From Ferrithrix thermotolerans DSM 19514 (lineage in GTDB: Bacteria > Actinomycetota > Acidimicrobiia > Acidimicrobiales > Ilumatobacteraceae), in NCBI GenBank assembly GCA_945878705.1, contig CAMCUE010000065.1:1-6707 (forward strand): a stretch of 6,707 nucleotides of DNA, read 5' to 3'. The number at the start of each line of letters is the position of its first letter. Positions within the stretch are counted from its first letter, which is position 1. The position numbers and the translations under genes were made by a program. Below the pieces are notes generated by a model. The model worked only from the letters and a program-made list of their open reading frames with translations, made no database searches and was not told the origin of the DNA. Positions 5,690-6,707 of the stretch are shown one piece after another.

Positions 5690-6707
5690 ATGAGAAAAAC
5701 CACGAAAGTGGCTCGTCTCGCGTCTGCGCTAATAGCTGTGTCATTAATTGGCGCAGCCTGCGGCGGAAGCGATGATGCAGCGACTAGCGATACAACAGCG
5801 GCCGTAGCGCCTGCAAGTTATCCAACAAGTTTGGAAGATTGTGCAGCAGTTACTTACGATTACGTCAAGCCAGCAACAACTGGTGGAATGACAATTACTT
5901 ACGACATCAATCCAGCTGCAGTTTGGGATGATGGTTCGCAGATAACGGCCGCCGACTTCAAAGCAACTTGGGAAGCATCCTTGAATACCCCAGCATCAAT
6001 TATGACATCTGGGTATGACCAAGTGACCGCTGTAGAAGCGGGAGCGAGTGACAAACAAGTCGTTGTAACAATGAAGGCTGTTTACGCCCCATGGCGCGGA
6101 CTATTTAGTTCATTGATCAAGGCTGCGGCAGTCAAGAACACTAAAGATGTGTCGGGTGATTTTGCAGACAACATTCCGTTCTCTGGTCGCCCATACAAAA
6201 TCAAATCCTGGAGCCCAGACCAAATTGTTTTTGTTCCGAATGATAAGTATTGGGGCGACGACAAGGCTGTAACAAAGAAATTCGTTATGGTGCCGAAGGC
6301 TGACAGCGATACAGAAATTGCATCGATCAAGGCAGGCGAAGTGGACATGATTTATCCGCAGTTCTACGCGGGCATTGAAGAAGCAGTCAAGCAAGAAAAT
6401 ATCGCAGCCAAGATTGAATATGGCGGCGACTATGAAGGTTTATATTTCCAACAGAAATGTGGACCATTCGCAGATCCAAACTTCCGTGCGGCATTCTCGA
6501 TGTCAATTGATCGTGATGCGCTGTTCAAGCAGATCTACATACCACTCGGTGGAAAAGAATTGCTTCAGTGTGGTCCGATGGTCCCTGGACCATTTTGTAA
6601 TGGAGACGAGTTTGCGGGTAGTTACGACCCAGCAGGAGCAGAATTATTGTTGACTGAGAATGGTTGGACCAAGGGAGCCGATGGTTTCTGGGTTGACCCA
6701 AGCGGCA
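5690..6707 (+). CDS. Family 5 (peptide/nickel type) ABC transporter substrate-binding lipoprotein (3' end outside window)
   Basis: The frame is open for 339 codons to the window edge; family members run to roughly 500-600 residues. A signal peptide begins MRKTTKVARL, followed by a hydrophobic stretch and IGAACGG with Cys24 as the probable lipidated residue. The -3 position is Gly rather than Leu, so the lipobox is imperfect. A Ser/Asp/Thr/Ala-rich linker (27-43) follows. Family 5 landmarks are VWDDGSQITAADF (78-90), SGRPYKIKSWSPDQIVF (165-181), NDKYWG (184-189), IKAGEVDM (213-220), FRAAFSMSIDR (265-275) and YDPAGAELLLTENGW (312-326). Only about 55 residues separate Cys24 from VWDDG, much less than usual. 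Cysteines at 51, 257, 294 and 303 could form disulfides outside the membrane; 294 and 303 are the likeliest pair. It would capture a peptide or similar solute for an ABC importer, but the ligand cannot be inferred. Permease and ATPase genes are not visible and may lie downstream. It is likely a separate unit from the tpiA operon. Confidence 0.92.
   Translation, partial: MRKTTKVARLASALIAVSLIGAACGGSDDAATSDTTAAVAPASYPTSLEDCAAVTYDYVKPATTGGMTITYDINPAAVWDDGSQITAADFKATWEASLNTPASIMTSGYDQVTAVEAGASDKQVVVTMKAVYAPWRGLFSSLIKAAAVKNTKDVSGDFADNIPFSGRPYKIKSWSPDQIVFVPNDKYWGDDKAVTKKFVMVPKADSDTEIASIKAGEVDMIYPQFYAGIEEAVKQENIAAKIEYGGDYEGLYFQQKCGPFADPNFRAAFSMSIDRDALFKQIYIPLGGKELLQCGPMVPGPFCNGDEFAGSYDPAGAELLLTENGWTKGADGFWVDPSG

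Noticed and set aside
5452..5775. Forward open frame of 107 codons spanning the tpiA end and the lipoprotein start
   Set aside because: It overlaps two confidently assigned genes in another frame and runs through the proposed terminator hairpin; its product has no recognisable domain. It is also not a displaced secG, having no SecG-like pair of membrane segments.
6082..6394. Two antisense open frames opposite the substrate-binding protein gene, and a forward frame starting at 6375
   Set aside because: All are shadows of the open lipoprotein frame, which runs from 5690 to the window edge with clear family 5 motifs.

Overview
The window is a compact, almost fully coding stretch of a bacterial chromosome, with all genes on the + strand. 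In order it carries the 3' part of uvrC (nucleotide excision repair), rapZ/yvcJ (P-loop regulator), gap, pgk and tpiA (three consecutive glycolytic enzymes), and the 5' part of a lipoprotein gene for a family 5 (peptide/nickel type) ABC transporter substrate-binding protein. No RNA genes, mobile elements, CRISPR arrays or stretches of more than 300 bases without a gene were seen.

The order uvrC - rapZ - gap - pgk - tpiA is the conserved actinobacterial arrangement. The arginine in the RapZ P-loop (GLSGAGRS) and the sequence GWFVVDNMP that follows it also point to Actinomycetota. G+C is only in the mid-40s percent, estimated by counting sample lines, which is low for the phylum and resembles planktonic, genome-streamlined lineages. 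The short Pgk, with RLGELAPGVELLENLRF following the GRPKG loop, reminds me of Acidimicrobiia. That placement is an inference from remembered sequences, not a search result.

The first five genes probably form one transcription unit. The spacings are 34 nt (uvrC-rapZ), 9 nt (rapZ-gap), 0 nt (gap-pgk, TAGATG) and an 11 nt overlap (pgk-tpiA). The unit appears to end at a hairpin with a cUUCGg tetraloop built from the last codons of tpiA and followed by a short T run. Gap, Pgk and TpiA catalyse neighbouring steps between dihydroxyacetone phosphate and 3-phosphoglycerate. RapZ-family proteins elsewhere link amino-sugar or cell-envelope supply to regulation, so it sits sensibly beside central carbon genes. 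The substrate-binding protein gene after the hairpin has its own strong ribosome binding site and is probably a separate unit.

Nothing here is clearly a new system. The points worth a second look are: the absence of yvcK and whiA between rapZ and gap, and of secG after tpiA; a strong ribosome binding site inside rapZ, held in a GNRA-capped hairpin just before an in-frame ATG; an unusually short Pgk N-domain; a substrate-binding protein that seems to lack the usual first part of its N-terminal lobe; and repeated complementary arms between tpiA and that gene that could form alternative hairpins.
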